From positions 1 to 49,484 of the forward strand of contig JAAFIY010000010.1 of assembly GCA_013297985.1 (NCBI GenBank): a stretch of 49,484 bases of DNA, in the 5' to 3' direction. The notes beneath the pieces are model-generated. The model was not told the DNA's origin, ran no database searches, and saw only the letters and a program-made list of their open reading frames with translations. This document shows, one piece after another, positions 32,169-40,419 of this stretch. Each line of letters begins with the position of its first letter. The first letter of the stretch is position 1. Made by a program: the position numbers and the translations under genes. This DNA comes from Comamonadaceae bacterium (lineage in GTDB: Bacteria > Pseudomonadota > Gammaproteobacteria > Burkholderiales > Burkholderiaceae_C).

Positions 32169-35100
32169 CTAGGCCCAATCCGGGTGCCATGCCACCCCCG
32201 CAGTGCTGGCCAGCCCCACGGTGCTCACCACCTGCTGCACCACCGGCGCTAGATCGGTATAGCTGCCATTGGCGGGCAGCCCTTTGAAGTCTGCCGTCTT
32301 CACCGTCTGCAGCCCCACGCGGATGTACTCAATACTCTGCAGCGTGTTGATGGCCCCGCTTTGGATGTGCTTGAGCAACAGGTCTGTGCCCCGCTGCGCA
32401 ACCTCAAAATCTCCCCAAGACCCAAAGAACACGGCCAAGTCGGTGCCCGCGCCACCGTCCAGCAGGTTCGAGCCTGATCCCCCAATCAGCACATCGTTGC
32501 CTGCCTCACCACGCAGCTCGTTGTCGCCTGCGTTGAGTGACCAACCTGTCTCGCCCAGCTTAGAGACTTGCGTGAGCGTCTTCAGCCCATCGGCGCTGGT
32601 GGGCAGCGTGGCCTGATGAGATTGGCTGCGCGATGCGGCCAACCACAGATCCGCCCAGGTGACACCTGCGTCGAGTTGCTGGCCCAGTTGCTGCACCAGC
32701 GCCTGGCCTGCGGGCAGGTCTGCAGCGGCGCTGGAGCCCAGCACATGGTTGACCAGCGCGCGCACTTGGGCATCTGGCGTGGGCCCGCCCGGGCCCTTCA
32801 CCTGTAGATAGACGTTGTGCGCCGCCCGGGCCAGTTCGCCCAGGCTGAAGCCACTGCCAGAGAACTGCCCTAGCTCCGCCAGCGTCGGCAGCCGCCCCAC
32901 CAGCGCATGAAACAGCAGCGAAACGTCTTGCACCCGGCCATAGTCTTGGTGCACAAAGGCCAGCCGCTCGTCGGTTACAAGGCCTTTGCCGCTGGGCGTG
33001 GTGTACGTGCCCATCAGGTTCAGCCCCGGGCTGTCGGCCAAGTCGGTGTTGCCGGGCGTAAAGCTCAACTGCAACTGACCCCGCGCATCCAGCTTGGCCA
33101 CCCAGGTGCCAGCGTCGCTGGTGCCGCCTTGCAAGATGTCGTTGCCTTCGCCACCCCACAGGCTGTCATTGCCGATGCCGCCTATTAACTGGTCGTTACC
33201 CGCGCCGCCATACAGCTTGTCGTTGCCACTTTTGGAGCCCACGGTGTCGTTGCCCGCCCCGGCGCGCAGTTCATCGTTGCCCGGCCCCAGCACCAAGAAC
33301 TGGCTGGCACGGTCGGCCACCACCACGTTGCGGCCTTCGCCCCCGGTGTAGCTGGCGTTACCCACCACGATGGCAAAAGGCGCAAGGCTCAAATCAATCA
33401 CCGTGCCGGGCGGCAGGCGGCGCGCGTCAATGATCAAGATCTCGGCTGTGGGGCTACTGGTGGCGCCGCCAATGCGAATGGTCTCTGTGGGGGGCGTGCT
33501 GCCTTGCATGCTCAGGCTGATGGCGCGCAGCACCGCGCCGCTGGGCACCCCCGCGCCAAACGCGGCGGCCAGGCCCAGGGCGATATCGGCCAACAGGTCG
33601 GGGTCCGCGTCGGCCCCTAGCAGCTGGTTGACGATGGCATCCAGGCCCGCGCTGCCCCCGCCGCCGCTTTGCACCTGCAGCCCCACACCCACCGGCAGGC
33701 CCACTTGCAGCAACGGGTTGCCTTGCGCATCCATCGCCACGGGGATGTCGGCGCGGCCGTCAGCAGGGCGGTTGGTGACAGGGCTGACGTTAACGATGGT
33801 GACGGTCCCGTTGGGGCCGGTGCCTACCGTGGTGCGCACCGTGGCACCGTCTACCGTGCTCACTACCGGCTGTGGCCCTGGGTCGGGGTCTGCGGGTGGC
33901 GCGGGGGCAGCTTCGGTGGTGAAGTTGTAGCCGGTCTGGTTGGCCACCGGCGCGGCTGCGTTGCCGGCCGCGTCTTTAAGGGCACCGGTATCCCAGTTCA
34001 CATAAAACGCCGTGGCAAAGGGCAGGGTGGGGGTGGGGTCGATCACCAAATCACCACTGCCGTTGATGCTGACGGTGGCTGCCACCACCGCATCGGTGGC
34101 CACGTCCTTCAAACGCACCTTGCTCAGGTCACTGCCGCTGGCCACCAAGGCTTCGCTGAACTTCAGCGTAAGGTTGCTGGACACGGTGACTGTGGCAGCG
34201 TCATCTGCAGGGCTAGAGCCCGCAGCGTTCAAGCTGGGGGCGGTGGTGTCCAGGGTGAAGGCCAGCGCAGCAGAGGCGGCTGAGGTGCTGCCCGCGGCAT
34301 CGGTTTGCCGCACCGTCAGGCTTTTGGCGCCGTCGCCGGTCAGAGTCACGCTGGTGCCTGTGCCGTTGGTCCAGTTGGTGCCGCTGTTCAAGCTGTATTG
34401 CCAAGTCGCCCCGGCTTCAAGCCCCGCCACATTGAATTGACCGTTGTTGGTGATGCCGTCGCTATTGCTGCTGCCGGTGTCAGCCGAAAGCGTTGGCGTG
34501 GGCGGGGCTGCGGCGGTGTCTAGCGTGAAGGCCAGCGCAGTCGATGGCGCTGAAGTGTTGCCTGCTACATCCGTTTGCCGCACCGTCAGGCTCTTGGCAC
34601 CGTCGCCGGTCAGCGTCACGCTGGTGCCCGTGCCGTTGGTCCAGTTGGTGCCGCTGTTCAGGCTGTATTGCCAAGTCGCCGCAGCTTCAAGCCCGGCCAC
34701 ATTGAATTGACCGTTGTTGGTGATGCCGTCGCTGTTGCTGCTGCCGGTGTCGGCTGACAGCGTTGGCGTGGGCGGGGCTGCGGTGGTGTCCAGAGTGAAG
34801 GTCAGGGCGGTTGATGACGCTGATGTCACACCCCCAGACGTCTGCCGCACCGTCACGCTCTTGGCCCCGTCACCGGTCAAGGTGGCGCTGGTGCCGGTGC
34901 CAGCAGTCCAACCACCGCCCCCGTTCAAGCTGTATTCCCAAGTGGCGCCACCCACTAGGCCGCCTACGTTGAATTGGCCGTTGTTGGTGACACTGTCGCT
35001 GTTGCTGGCCCCGCTGTCAGCGGCCAGCGTGGCGGTGGGTGCCGCAGGGGTGGCGGTTAGCGAATAGGTGGCTGTAGTCGCTGCCGCGACGCCGTCGCTC

Positions 35101-38100
35101 ACACTGATGCCCACCGTGGCTGGACCGATCGATGTGGCACTGAAAGTTGCTACAGAAAGTGCAGCATTGATGGTCGCTGCGGTGCCACTGACTTGGATGC
35201 CGGGCAGGCCGACATTGCCATCGGTCACGCCACTTAGCGTGCCATTGGTGGTGGTGAGGGTCACCGTCAAGCTAACCCCAGTGCCGTCGGGGTCAGTCAC
35301 TGTGAAGTCATCCAACGCGGCGGCCATGCCCACCACTACCGCCTGAGCCGAGCCCGGCACACCCGCGATGGTGGGCGCATCGTTCACCGCCGTGATGTTC
35401 ACCGTGCTGGTGCCCGTGCCCGCTAGTGCGCCGCCTGTGCCCTGGCTGCCGGTGTTGCCGTCGCTAAAGCTCCAGGCCAGGGTGATGGAGGGCGTGGTGG
35501 GCGCATCGCTGCTGTTGGCATAGGTGATGCGGCTGAGCACATCGTTGACTAGTGCCTGCGTCGCAATGGTGCCGCTGCTGGTGAAGTTGATCGTCAGCGT
35601 GCCGCCGGTGCTGGTGAAGGTGGCAAAGGTTTGCCCGCCACTTTGCAGATTGGCCCCGCTGAGGGTGAAGCTGGCCCCAGTGGTGTTGAAGCCAAGCACA
35701 TCTTGCGAGTCGGCCCCGCCCTGGCGTGCCAAGCTCAGGCTGGCGCCGCTGTAGTTGCCTGCGCCGCTGTTCAGGCTTGCAAGCTGCGCGTCGGCGATCT
35801 GGACGGTGGTGTCCAAGGCCACAGCAGCAGCGTTCTCGGTGTAGGCCACCGTGCCACCCAGGGTGTTGGTGCTGGGGTTGAAGGTGGTGTCCAAAGTGCC
35901 ATTGGGGTTCAGGCGGATCAGGCTGAAGTCGTTGGAGCTAGTACCCGCCACCACCAGCTTGCCGTCGGTCTGCTGGATGACGCTATAGGCTTCGTCCGTG
36001 GCCGTGCCTACGGGCACCAGCAGCCGACCGTCGCCATCAAAGCTTGTGTCTCGGCTGCCGTCGGCGTTCAGGCGGATCAGGCTGAAATCGTTGTTGCTGC
36101 CGTTTGAGCTAAACCCGGCTACCACGAGCTTGCCATCAGCCTGCTGGATGACGCTGCGGCTGGCATCGTCTCCCCCCCCAACACCCACGGTCAGCTGGCC
36201 ATCGCCGTCGAAGCTGCCGTCCAGGGTGCCGTCGGCGTTCAAGCGGATGAGGACGAAGTCTGGGGTGCTGACATTGCCGTTTGCACCGGCCACTACCAAC
36301 TTGCCGTCGGCTTGCTGAATGACGCTGAAGCCTCCAGCTATGGAAGAGCCCAACACACTCAGGGTAAACTTGCCGTCGGTGTCAAAGCTGGTGTCAAGGC
36401 TGCCATTGTCATTCAGACGGATTACGCCGAAACCGGGGCTGACGATACCCGCTACCACCAGCTTGCCGTCGGTTTGCTGAGTGACGCTGTTGCCTTGCTC
36501 ATTGGCAGCCCCGACCGGCACGAGCAACTTGCCGTCGGTATCAAAGGTGGTGTCCAGGGTGCCATCAGCGTTCAAGCGGATCAGGCTGAAGTCGTCAGTG
36601 GGACTGCGGCTAAATCCCGCTACCACCAGCTTGCCGTCGGTTTGTTGGATGACGCTGAAGCCTTGATCATTGCCAGACCCTACTGGCACTCGCAGCTTGC
36701 CGTCACCGCTAAAGCTGGTGTCCAGGCTACCATTCGCGTTGAGGCGGATCAGGCTGAAGTCCTGGGTGGTACTGAGGCCGCTGTAGCCCGCCACCACCAG
36801 CTTGCCGTCGGCTTGCTGGATGACGCTGTAGCCCCTGTCTGCGGGTATGGGCGACACCGGGGGGTCCACTTGTTGTAGCACCGTGCCACCGGTACCAAAG
36901 GTGGTGTCCAGACTGCCATCGGCGTTCAGGCGAATTAGGCGGAAGTCCTCCCCACTATTCTCGCCCCACCCCGCCACCACTAGCTTGCCATCGGCTTGCT
37001 GGATGACGCTGCGGGCTTGATCGAAGTCGCCGGAGCCGTCCGGCATGATGGCCTTGCCCGTGCCGCTCAAGAACGTAGGCGCTGTGTTAGGCCCAGCCGC
37101 CGAAGCCACCAGGTTGTAAGTGCCCGTGACCGCACCCGCAATGCCGTCGCTGACGCTAACACCCACACTGGCAGCCCCTGCGGCGGTGGCGTTGAAGGTG
37201 GCTCCGTACAAGGCCAAGTTGATAGCGGCCGCAGTGCCCGTGAGCTGAATGCCTGCGGCCACGGGGTCCGCATCAGTGACGTTGCCCAGCGTGCCGTTGG
37301 TGGGCGTCAAGGTGACGGTCAGGGTGACCCCAGTGCCATCGGCATCAGCCACCGCAAAGTTAGAAAGGGCCGCAGAGGTGCCCACCACCACGGCTTGCGT
37401 GGTGCTGGGAATGCCCTGAATGGTGGGCGCATCGTTCACCGCCGTGATGTTCACCATGCTGGTGCCCGTGCCCGCCAGCGCGCCGCCTGTGCCCTGGGTG
37501 CCGCTGTTGCCGTCGCTAAAGCTCCAGGCCAGGGTGATGGAGGGCGTGGTGGGCGCATCGCTGCTGTTGGCATAGGTGATGCGGCTGAGCACATCGTTGA
37601 CCAGTGCCTGCGTGGGCAGTGTGCCGCTGCCGGTGAAGTTGATGGCCAGCGTGCCGCCGGTGCTGGTGAAGGTGGCAAAGGTTTGCCCGCCACTTTGCAA
37701 ATTGGCCCCGCTGACGGTGAAGCTGGCCCCGGTGGTGTTGAGGGCCAGCACATCCTGCGCATTGGCCCCGCCCTGGCGTGCCAGGCTCAGGCTGGCGCCG
37801 CTGTAGTTGCCTGCGCCGCTGTTAAGGCTTGCAAGCTGCGCGTCGGCGATCTGGACGGTGGTGTCCAAGGCCACGGCGGCAGCGTTTTCGGTGTAGACCA
37901 CCGTGCCGCCCAGGGTGTTGGTGCTGGGGTTGAAGGTGGTGTCCAGGCTGCCATCGGTGTTCAGACGGATCAGGCTGAAGTCGTTGGAGCTAGTACCCGC
38001 CACCACCAGCTTGCCGTCGGCTTGTTGGCTGACGCTCCAACCAGTGTCACCGCCAGTCCCCACGGGCACCAACAACTTGCCATCGGTATCAAAGCTGGTG

Positions 38101-38921
38101 TCCAGGCTGCCATCGGTGTTCAGGCGGATCAGGCTGAAGTCGTCGTTGCTTCCGTTGGAGCTAGTCCCCGCCACCACCAGCTTGCCGTCAGCTTGCTGGA
38201 TGACGCTCCAGCCTTGGTCAGTTCCCGCTCCCACGGGCACCAGCAGCTTGCCATCGGTATCAAAGCTGGTGTCCAGGCTCCCATCGGTATTCAGCCGGAT
38301 CAGGCTGAAGTCGTTGTTGCTGCCGTTGGAGCTCCACCCCGCCACCACCAGCTTGCCGTCGGCTTGCTGGATGACGCTCTGGCCAGAGTCACTGCCAGTC
38401 CCCACGGGCACCAGCAGCTTGCCATCGCCATCAAAGCTGGTGTCCAGGCTGCCATTGGTGTTCAGGCGTATCAGGCTGAAGTCGTTGTTGGTGCCGTTGA
38501 AGCTAAGGCCCGCCACCACCAGCTTGCCGTCGGCTTGTTGGATGACGCTGGTGCCGGCGTCAGAACCAGTCACACCCACCGTCAGCTTGCCATCGCCATC
38601 AAAGCTGGTGTCCAGAGTGCCGTTGGTGTTCAGGCGGATCAGGCTGAAGTCGCTGTTGAGGCCATTGGGGCTAGTCCCCGCCACCACCAGCTTGCCGTCG
38701 GCTTGCTGGATGACGCTCAAGCTTTGGTCGTTGCCAGTCCCCACAGGCACTAGCAGCTTGCCATCGCCATCAAAGCTGGTGTCCAGAGTGCCGTTGGTGT
38801 TCAGGCGGATCAGGCTAAAGTCGAGGTTGGCGCCGTTAGAGCTCCACCCTGACAACACCAGCTTGCCGTCGGCTTGCTGGATGACGCTGCGGGCGGTGTC
38901 AGCGCCAGCCCCCACGGGCAC
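32169..38921 (-). CDS. C-terminal fragment of the surface protein (delta-60, Ig-like, RTX)
   Basis: The frame is open from 39044 down to the stop; the first in-frame start-like codon (GTG at 38921) sits within a delta-60 repeat, so independent translation is doubtful. The fragment carries most of both seven-repeat arrays with the core SVIQQADGKLVVAG...DFSLIRLN(T/A)DGSLDTSFDGDGKL, the 90-residue Ig-like repeats (NGQFNVAGLEAGATWQYSLN), the RTX repeats and the C-terminus. The gene stops about 110 bases from the end of the convergent nmo gene. Codon usage is like the neighbours, with strong DNA-level repetition. Confidence 0.7.
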   Translation of the reverse strand: MPVGAGADTARSVIQQADGKLVLSGWSSNGANLDFSLIRLNTNGTLDTSFDGDGKLLVPVGTGNDQSLSVIQQADGKLVVAGTSPNGLNSDFSLIRLNTNGTLDTSFDGDGKLTVGVTGSDAGTSVIQQADGKLVVAGLSFNGTNNDFSLIRLNTNGSLDTSFDGDGKLLVPVGTGSDSGQSVIQQADGKLVVAGWSSNGSNNDFSLIRLNTDGSLDTSFDTDGKLLVPVGAGTDQGWSVIQQADGKLVVAGTSSNGSNDDFSLIRLNTDGSLDTSFDTDGKLLVPVGTGGDTGWSVSQQADGKLVVAGTSSNDFSLIRLNTDGSLDTTFNPSTNTLGGTVVYTENAAAVALDTTVQIADAQLASLNSGAGNYSGASLSLARQGGANAQDVLALNTTGASFTVSGANLQSGGQTFATFTSTGGTLAINFTGSGTLPTQALVNDVLSRITYANSSDAPTTPSITLAWSFSDGNSGTQGTGGALAGTGTSMVNITAVNDAPTIQGIPSTTQAVVVGTSAALSNFAVADADGTGVTLTVTLTPTNGTLGNVTDADPVAAGIQLTGTAAAINLALYGATFNATAAGAASVGVSVSDGIAGAVTGTYNLVASAAGPNTAPTFLSGTGKAIMPDGSGDFDQARSVIQQADGKLVVAGWGENSGEDFRLIRLNADGSLDTTFGTGGTVLQQVDPPVSPIPADRGYSVIQQADGKLVVAGYSGLSTTQDFSLIRLNANGSLDTSFSGDGKLRVPVGSGNDQGFSVIQQTDGKLVVAGFSRSPTDDFSLIRLNADGTLDTTFDTDGKLLVPVGAANEQGNSVTQQTDGKLVVAGIVSPGFGVIRLNDNGSLDTSFDTDGKFTLSVLGSSIAGGFSVIQQADGKLVVAGANGNVSTPDFVLIRLNADGTLDGSFDGDGQLTVGVGGGDDASRSVIQQADGKLVVAGFSSNGSNNDFSLIRLNADGSRDTSFDGDGRLLVPVGTATDEAYSVIQQTDGKLVVAGTSSNDFSLIRLNPNGTLDTTFNPSTNTLGGTVAYTENAAAVALDTTVQIADAQLASLNSGAGNYSGASLSLARQGGADSQDVLGFNTTGASFTLSGANLQSGGQTFATFTSTGGTLTINFTSSGTIATQALVNDVLSRITYANSSDAPTTPSITLAWSFSDGNTGSQGTGGALAGTGTSTVNITAVNDAPTIAGVPGSAQAVVVGMAAALDDFTVTDPDGTGVSLTVTLTTTNGTLSGVTDGNVGLPGIQVSGTAATINAALSVATFSATSIGPATVGISVSDGVAAATTATYSLTATPAAPTATLAADSGASNSDSVTNNGQFNVGGLVGGATWEYSLNGGGGWTAGTGTSATLTGDGAKSVTVRQTSGGVTSASSTALTFTLDTTAAPPTPTLSADTGSSNSDGITNNGQFNVAGLEAAATWQYSLNSGTNWTNGTGTSVTLTGDGAKSLTVRQTDVAGNTSAPSTALAFTLDTAAAPPTPTLSADTGSSNSDGITNNGQFNVAGLEAGATWQYSLNSGTNWTNGTGTSVTLTGDGAKSLTVRQTDAAGSTSAASAALAFTLDTTAPSLNAAGSSPADDAATVTVSSNLTLKFSEALVASGSDLSKVRLKDVATDAVVAATVSINGSGDLVIDPTPTLPFATAFYVNWDTGALKDAAGNAAAPVANQTGYNFTTEAAPAPPADPDPGPQPVVSTVDGATVRTTVGTGPNGTVTIVNVSPVTNRPADGRADIPVAMDAQGNPLLQVGLPVGVGLQVQSGGGGSAGLDAIVNQLLGADADPDLLADIALGLAAAFGAGVPSGAVLRAISLSMQGSTPPTETIRIGGATSSPTAEILIIDARRLPPGTVIDLSLAPFAIVVGNASYTGGEGRNVVVADRASQFLVLGPGNDELRAGAGNDTVGSKSGNDKLYGGAGNDQLIGGIGNDSLWGGEGNDILQGGTSDAGTWVAKLDARGQLQLSFTPGNTDLADSPGLNLMGTYTTPSGKGLVTDERLAFVHQDYGRVQDVSLLFHALVGRLPTLAELGQFSGSGFSLGELARAAHNVYLQVKGPGGPTPDAQVRALVNHVLGSSAAADLPAGQALVQQLGQQLDAGVTWADLWLAASRSQSHQATLPTSADGLKTLTQVSKLGETGWSLNAGDNELRGEAGNDVLIGGSGSNLLDGGAGTDLAVFFGSWGDFEVAQRGTDLLLKHIQSGAINTLQSIEYIRVGLQTVKTADFKGLPANGSYTDLAPVVQQVVSTVGLASTAGVAWHPDWA
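34246..35055 (-). repeat. Three tandem 270-bp Ig-like repeats
   Basis: The motif GTGTC(C/T)AG(G/C/A)GTGAAG recurs at 34246, 34516 and 34786, an exact 270-base (90-residue) period. Each unit encodes an Ig-like domain with SNSD(G/S)(I/V)TNNGQFNVAGLE and SLTVRQT-type cores. The two units nearer the C-terminus are nearly identical; the third is more diverged. Confidence 0.85.
35370..37430 (-). repeat. Surface-protein module copy 2 (~2.06 kb)
   Basis: The second copy has the same order of parts: cadherin-like domain, FLSGTGKAIMP, seven delta-60 repeats, NPSTNTLGGTV and a cadherin-like domain. The delta-60 repeats have diverged more than the cadherin-like parts; one lacks several residues (KLVVAGIVSPGFGVIRLN) and one has an insertion (VLQQVDPPVSPIPADRG). 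Confidence 0.85.
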
Positions 38922-39480
38922 CAGCAGCTTGCCGTCGCCATCAAAGCTGGTGTCTAGGCTGCCGTCGGTATTCAGGCGGATCAGGCTGAAGTCGTCGTCC
39001 GTGCCGTTGAAGCTAGCCCCTGCAACTACCAGCTTTCCGTCGGCTTACTGAATCACGCGCGTGCCGTTGTCAAAGCCAGTGCCCACCGGGACGATGGCCT
39101 TGCCCGTGCCGCTCAAGAACGTAGGCGCTGTGTTAGCCCCGGCGGCCGAAGCCGTCAGGTTGTAAGTGCCCGTGACCGCACCCGCAACGCCATCACTGAC
39201 GCTCACGCCCACGCTGGCCGCACCTGCGGCGGTGGCGTTGAAGGTGGCGCCGTACAAAGCCAAGTTGATGGCCGCTGCCGTGCCGCTGAGCTGAATGCCC
39301 GCAACCCCAGGGTTCGCATCGGTCACGTTGCCCAGGGTGCCGTTGGTGGGCGTTAGCGTGACGTTGAGGGTGACCCCAGCGCCATCGGCATCGGCCACCG
39401 CAAAGTGAGAAAGGGCTGCGGGCGTGCCCACCACCACGGCTTGCGTGGTGCTGGGAATGCCGTTAAGGGTGGGGGCGTTG
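37430..39480 (-). repeat. Surface-protein module copy 1 (~2.05 kb)
   Basis: A module made of a cadherin-like domain, the linker FLSGTGKAIVP, seven delta-60 repeats of ~57 residues (~171 bases), TTFNPSTNTLGGTV and another cadherin-like domain ending VNITAVNDAPT. It is repeated directly after itself. Long stretches, such as 37450-37920, are nearly identical to 35400-35880. Boundaries are approximate. Confidence 0.85.
39045..39047 (-). other. In-frame TAA nonsense codon (CAA to TAA)
   Basis: On the minus strand the sequence reads GTG ATT CAG TAA GCC GAC GGA. Equivalent positions in the other repeats read CAG CAA GCC GAC (or CAG CAG/CAA ACC GAC), giving VIQQADGK. One C-to-T change explains the stop. 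The frame before and after is identical, so it is not a frameshift. Confidence 0.9.
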
Positions 39481-40190
39481 TTGAGCGCGTGGGCCCAGGT
39501 GCTGCGCTGCCATGCGTTGACAAGAGGGTTGTGGCCCATGCTTGCGCTGCGTGCGGGTGCATGCCGGTGCAGCCCCGCGCTGTGCAGCGCCCAAACCTGT
39601 TCGGTGCCATGCACCCAAGCCCCGGTGGCCAGGGCCCAGGCATCCAGCCATTGCTGCCCGGCCGGGCCTTGTGCGCTGTGGCAGCCATACAGGTAGATGT
39701 GTGCGTCATCGGCTAGAGCGGCACTTAGCGTGGCCAGTTCTTGCGGCTGCGCGGCCAAGGCCTGCGCATCCAGCCACTGCCCGCCCAGCCACATGCGCCC
39801 GCTTTCGCCGTGACCCAGCACATGCAGGCTGTGCAAGTGGCGGTGGCCGTCTGCCGCACGGGCGATTTGCTGCAACGCAGGGGCGGCGCCATGCAGATGG
39901 GCCACCTCCGCATCAACCGGCAGGTGGGCCAGCAGCACGGGCAGGTCAGGCAGGGCGGCGTCTACCACCACCAAATGGCGCACCCGCTGCGCGGGGCGTT
40001 TGGTTGTCAGGGTCGCAGCGCAAGCCCAAGGGGCCGGGGTGCTGTGTGGGCGATCAAACTTGGGCATCGGTTGTGTCCTGTCAGGCACCGAGGGGGCTTG
40101 GCGAGCAGGGGTTGGGCTGTTTGCAGGGCTGCGCGGCCAAGCTTGGTGCTGCCAAACGACCCCCATCAGTTGATCAAGCCTAGTAGTCAT
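39045..40190 (-). CDS. N-terminal fragment of the surface protein (DUF4347)
   Basis: This is the 381-residue open part before the internal TAA. After a basic N-terminus it holds the DUF4347 domain, typical of the start of very large secreted repeat proteins. Two motifs stand out: LHVLGHGESGRMWLGG and IYLYGCHSAQG, a His and a Cys in the order seen in caspase-like folds. A cadherin-like domain follows (NAPTLNGIPSTTQAVVVGT onward), and the fragment stops in the first delta-60 repeat after VIQ. A TTG at 40208 could extend it by six arginine-rich codons, but the ATG is preferred. On its own the fragment lacks the C-terminal type I secretion region. Confidence 0.75.
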   Translation of the reverse strand: MTTRLDQLMGVVWQHQAWPRSPANSPTPARQAPSVPDRTQPMPKFDRPHSTPAPWACAATLTTKRPAQRVRHLVVVDAALPDLPVLLAHLPVDAEVAHLHGAAPALQQIARAADGHRHLHSLHVLGHGESGRMWLGGQWLDAQALAAQPQELATLSAALADDAHIYLYGCHSAQGPAGQQWLDAWALATGAWVHGTEQVWALHSAGLHRHAPARSASMGHNPLVNAWQRSTWAHALNNAPTLNGIPSTTQAVVVGTPAALSHFAVADADGAGVTLNVTLTPTNGTLGNVTDANPGVAGIQLSGTAAAINLALYGATFNATAAGAASVGVSVSDGVAGAVTGTYNLTASAAGANTAPTFLSGTGKAIVPVGTGFDNGTRVIQ

Positions 40191-40255
40191 TCGTCGACGT
40201 CGGCGCAACTATCGGAATAGTCCAGCCGAAGCTTACGGGCTCCATCCTAGCAATA

Positions 40256-40306
40256 GCTACAAAAAAATGAGCTACCTGCGCTTATGAATAGGCCCTAGGC
40301 GGGCGG
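40256..40306. repeat. Dispersed repeat copy upstream of the surface-protein gene
   Basis: GCTACAAAAAAATGAGCTAC is followed by GCGCTTATGAATAGGCCC and GGCGGGCGG. It lies in the divergent intergenic region, 66 bases beyond the surface-protein start. Confidence 0.65.
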
Positions 40307-40343
40307 TTAGCCCATGCAGCGCCGTTTGACTCCCGGGTGACGC

Positions 40344-40372
40344 TTGCCATCGTCGCAACAAACTGAAATACT
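40344..40372 (+). promoter_or_regulatory. Likely sigma-70 promoter of the radical SAM gene
   Basis: TTGCCA (40344-40349), a 17-base spacer and AATACT (40367-40372) precede the radical SAM start by about 50-80 bases. The -10 box overlaps the LexA-like palindrome. Confidence 0.5.
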
Positions 40373-40388
40373 GTTGTTATTAACAGTA
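40369..40388. promoter_or_regulatory. LexA (SOS) box
   Basis: TACTGT-TGTTATTA-ACAGTA fits the CTGT-N8-ACAG LexA consensus exactly, including the flanking TA/TA; the outer palindrome extends one base further on each side (ATACTGT...ACAGTAT). It overlaps the predicted -10 box and lies 31 bases before the first ATG of the radical SAM gene, a classical repressor position. It also lies in the upstream region of the divergent surface-protein gene. Confidence 0.75.
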
Positions 40389-40419
40389 TGGTTTCCTGCG
40401 CCTGACGCGAGTCCCCAAA

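Larger units (their letters stand above)
32169..40190 (-). pseudogene. Giant RTX/delta-60 repeat surface protein interrupted by an in-frame stop
   Basis: One reading frame of about 2,673 codons runs from ATG 40190 to the TAG at 32169, broken only by TAA at 39045-39047. Order of parts: DUF4347 domain (~residues 72-215), a cadherin-like domain, seven delta-60 repeats, two cadherin-like domains, seven more delta-60 repeats, and two more cadherin-like domains. Three 90-residue Ig-like repeats follow, then an SbsA-type Ig-like domain (LKFSEALVASGSDLSKVRLK), RTX calcium-binding nonapeptides (GNDKLYGGAGNDQLIGGIGN), a DUF4214-like segment, and a final RTX patch (GEAGNDVLIGGSGSNLLDGG). No Sec signal is seen; C-terminal RTX repeats indicate type I secretion and a role at the cell surface. 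With the stop in place neither half should be secreted as a whole protein, unless there is readthrough or the stop is a sequencing error. Confidence 0.8.

Noticed and set aside
36312-38753. Long plus-strand open frames across the surface-protein gene (e.g. 36996-38753)
   Set aside because: They are antisense shadows of a repetitive GC-rich gene; their protein repeats (LPSACWMTL, HHQLAVGLLDDA) simply mirror the delta-60 repeats and match no known domain.
35370-39480. CRISPR-like array suggested by the regular repeats
   Set aside because: The period is ~171 bases, the repeats are in frame and encode delta-60 protein repeats, and there are no spacers or cas genes.
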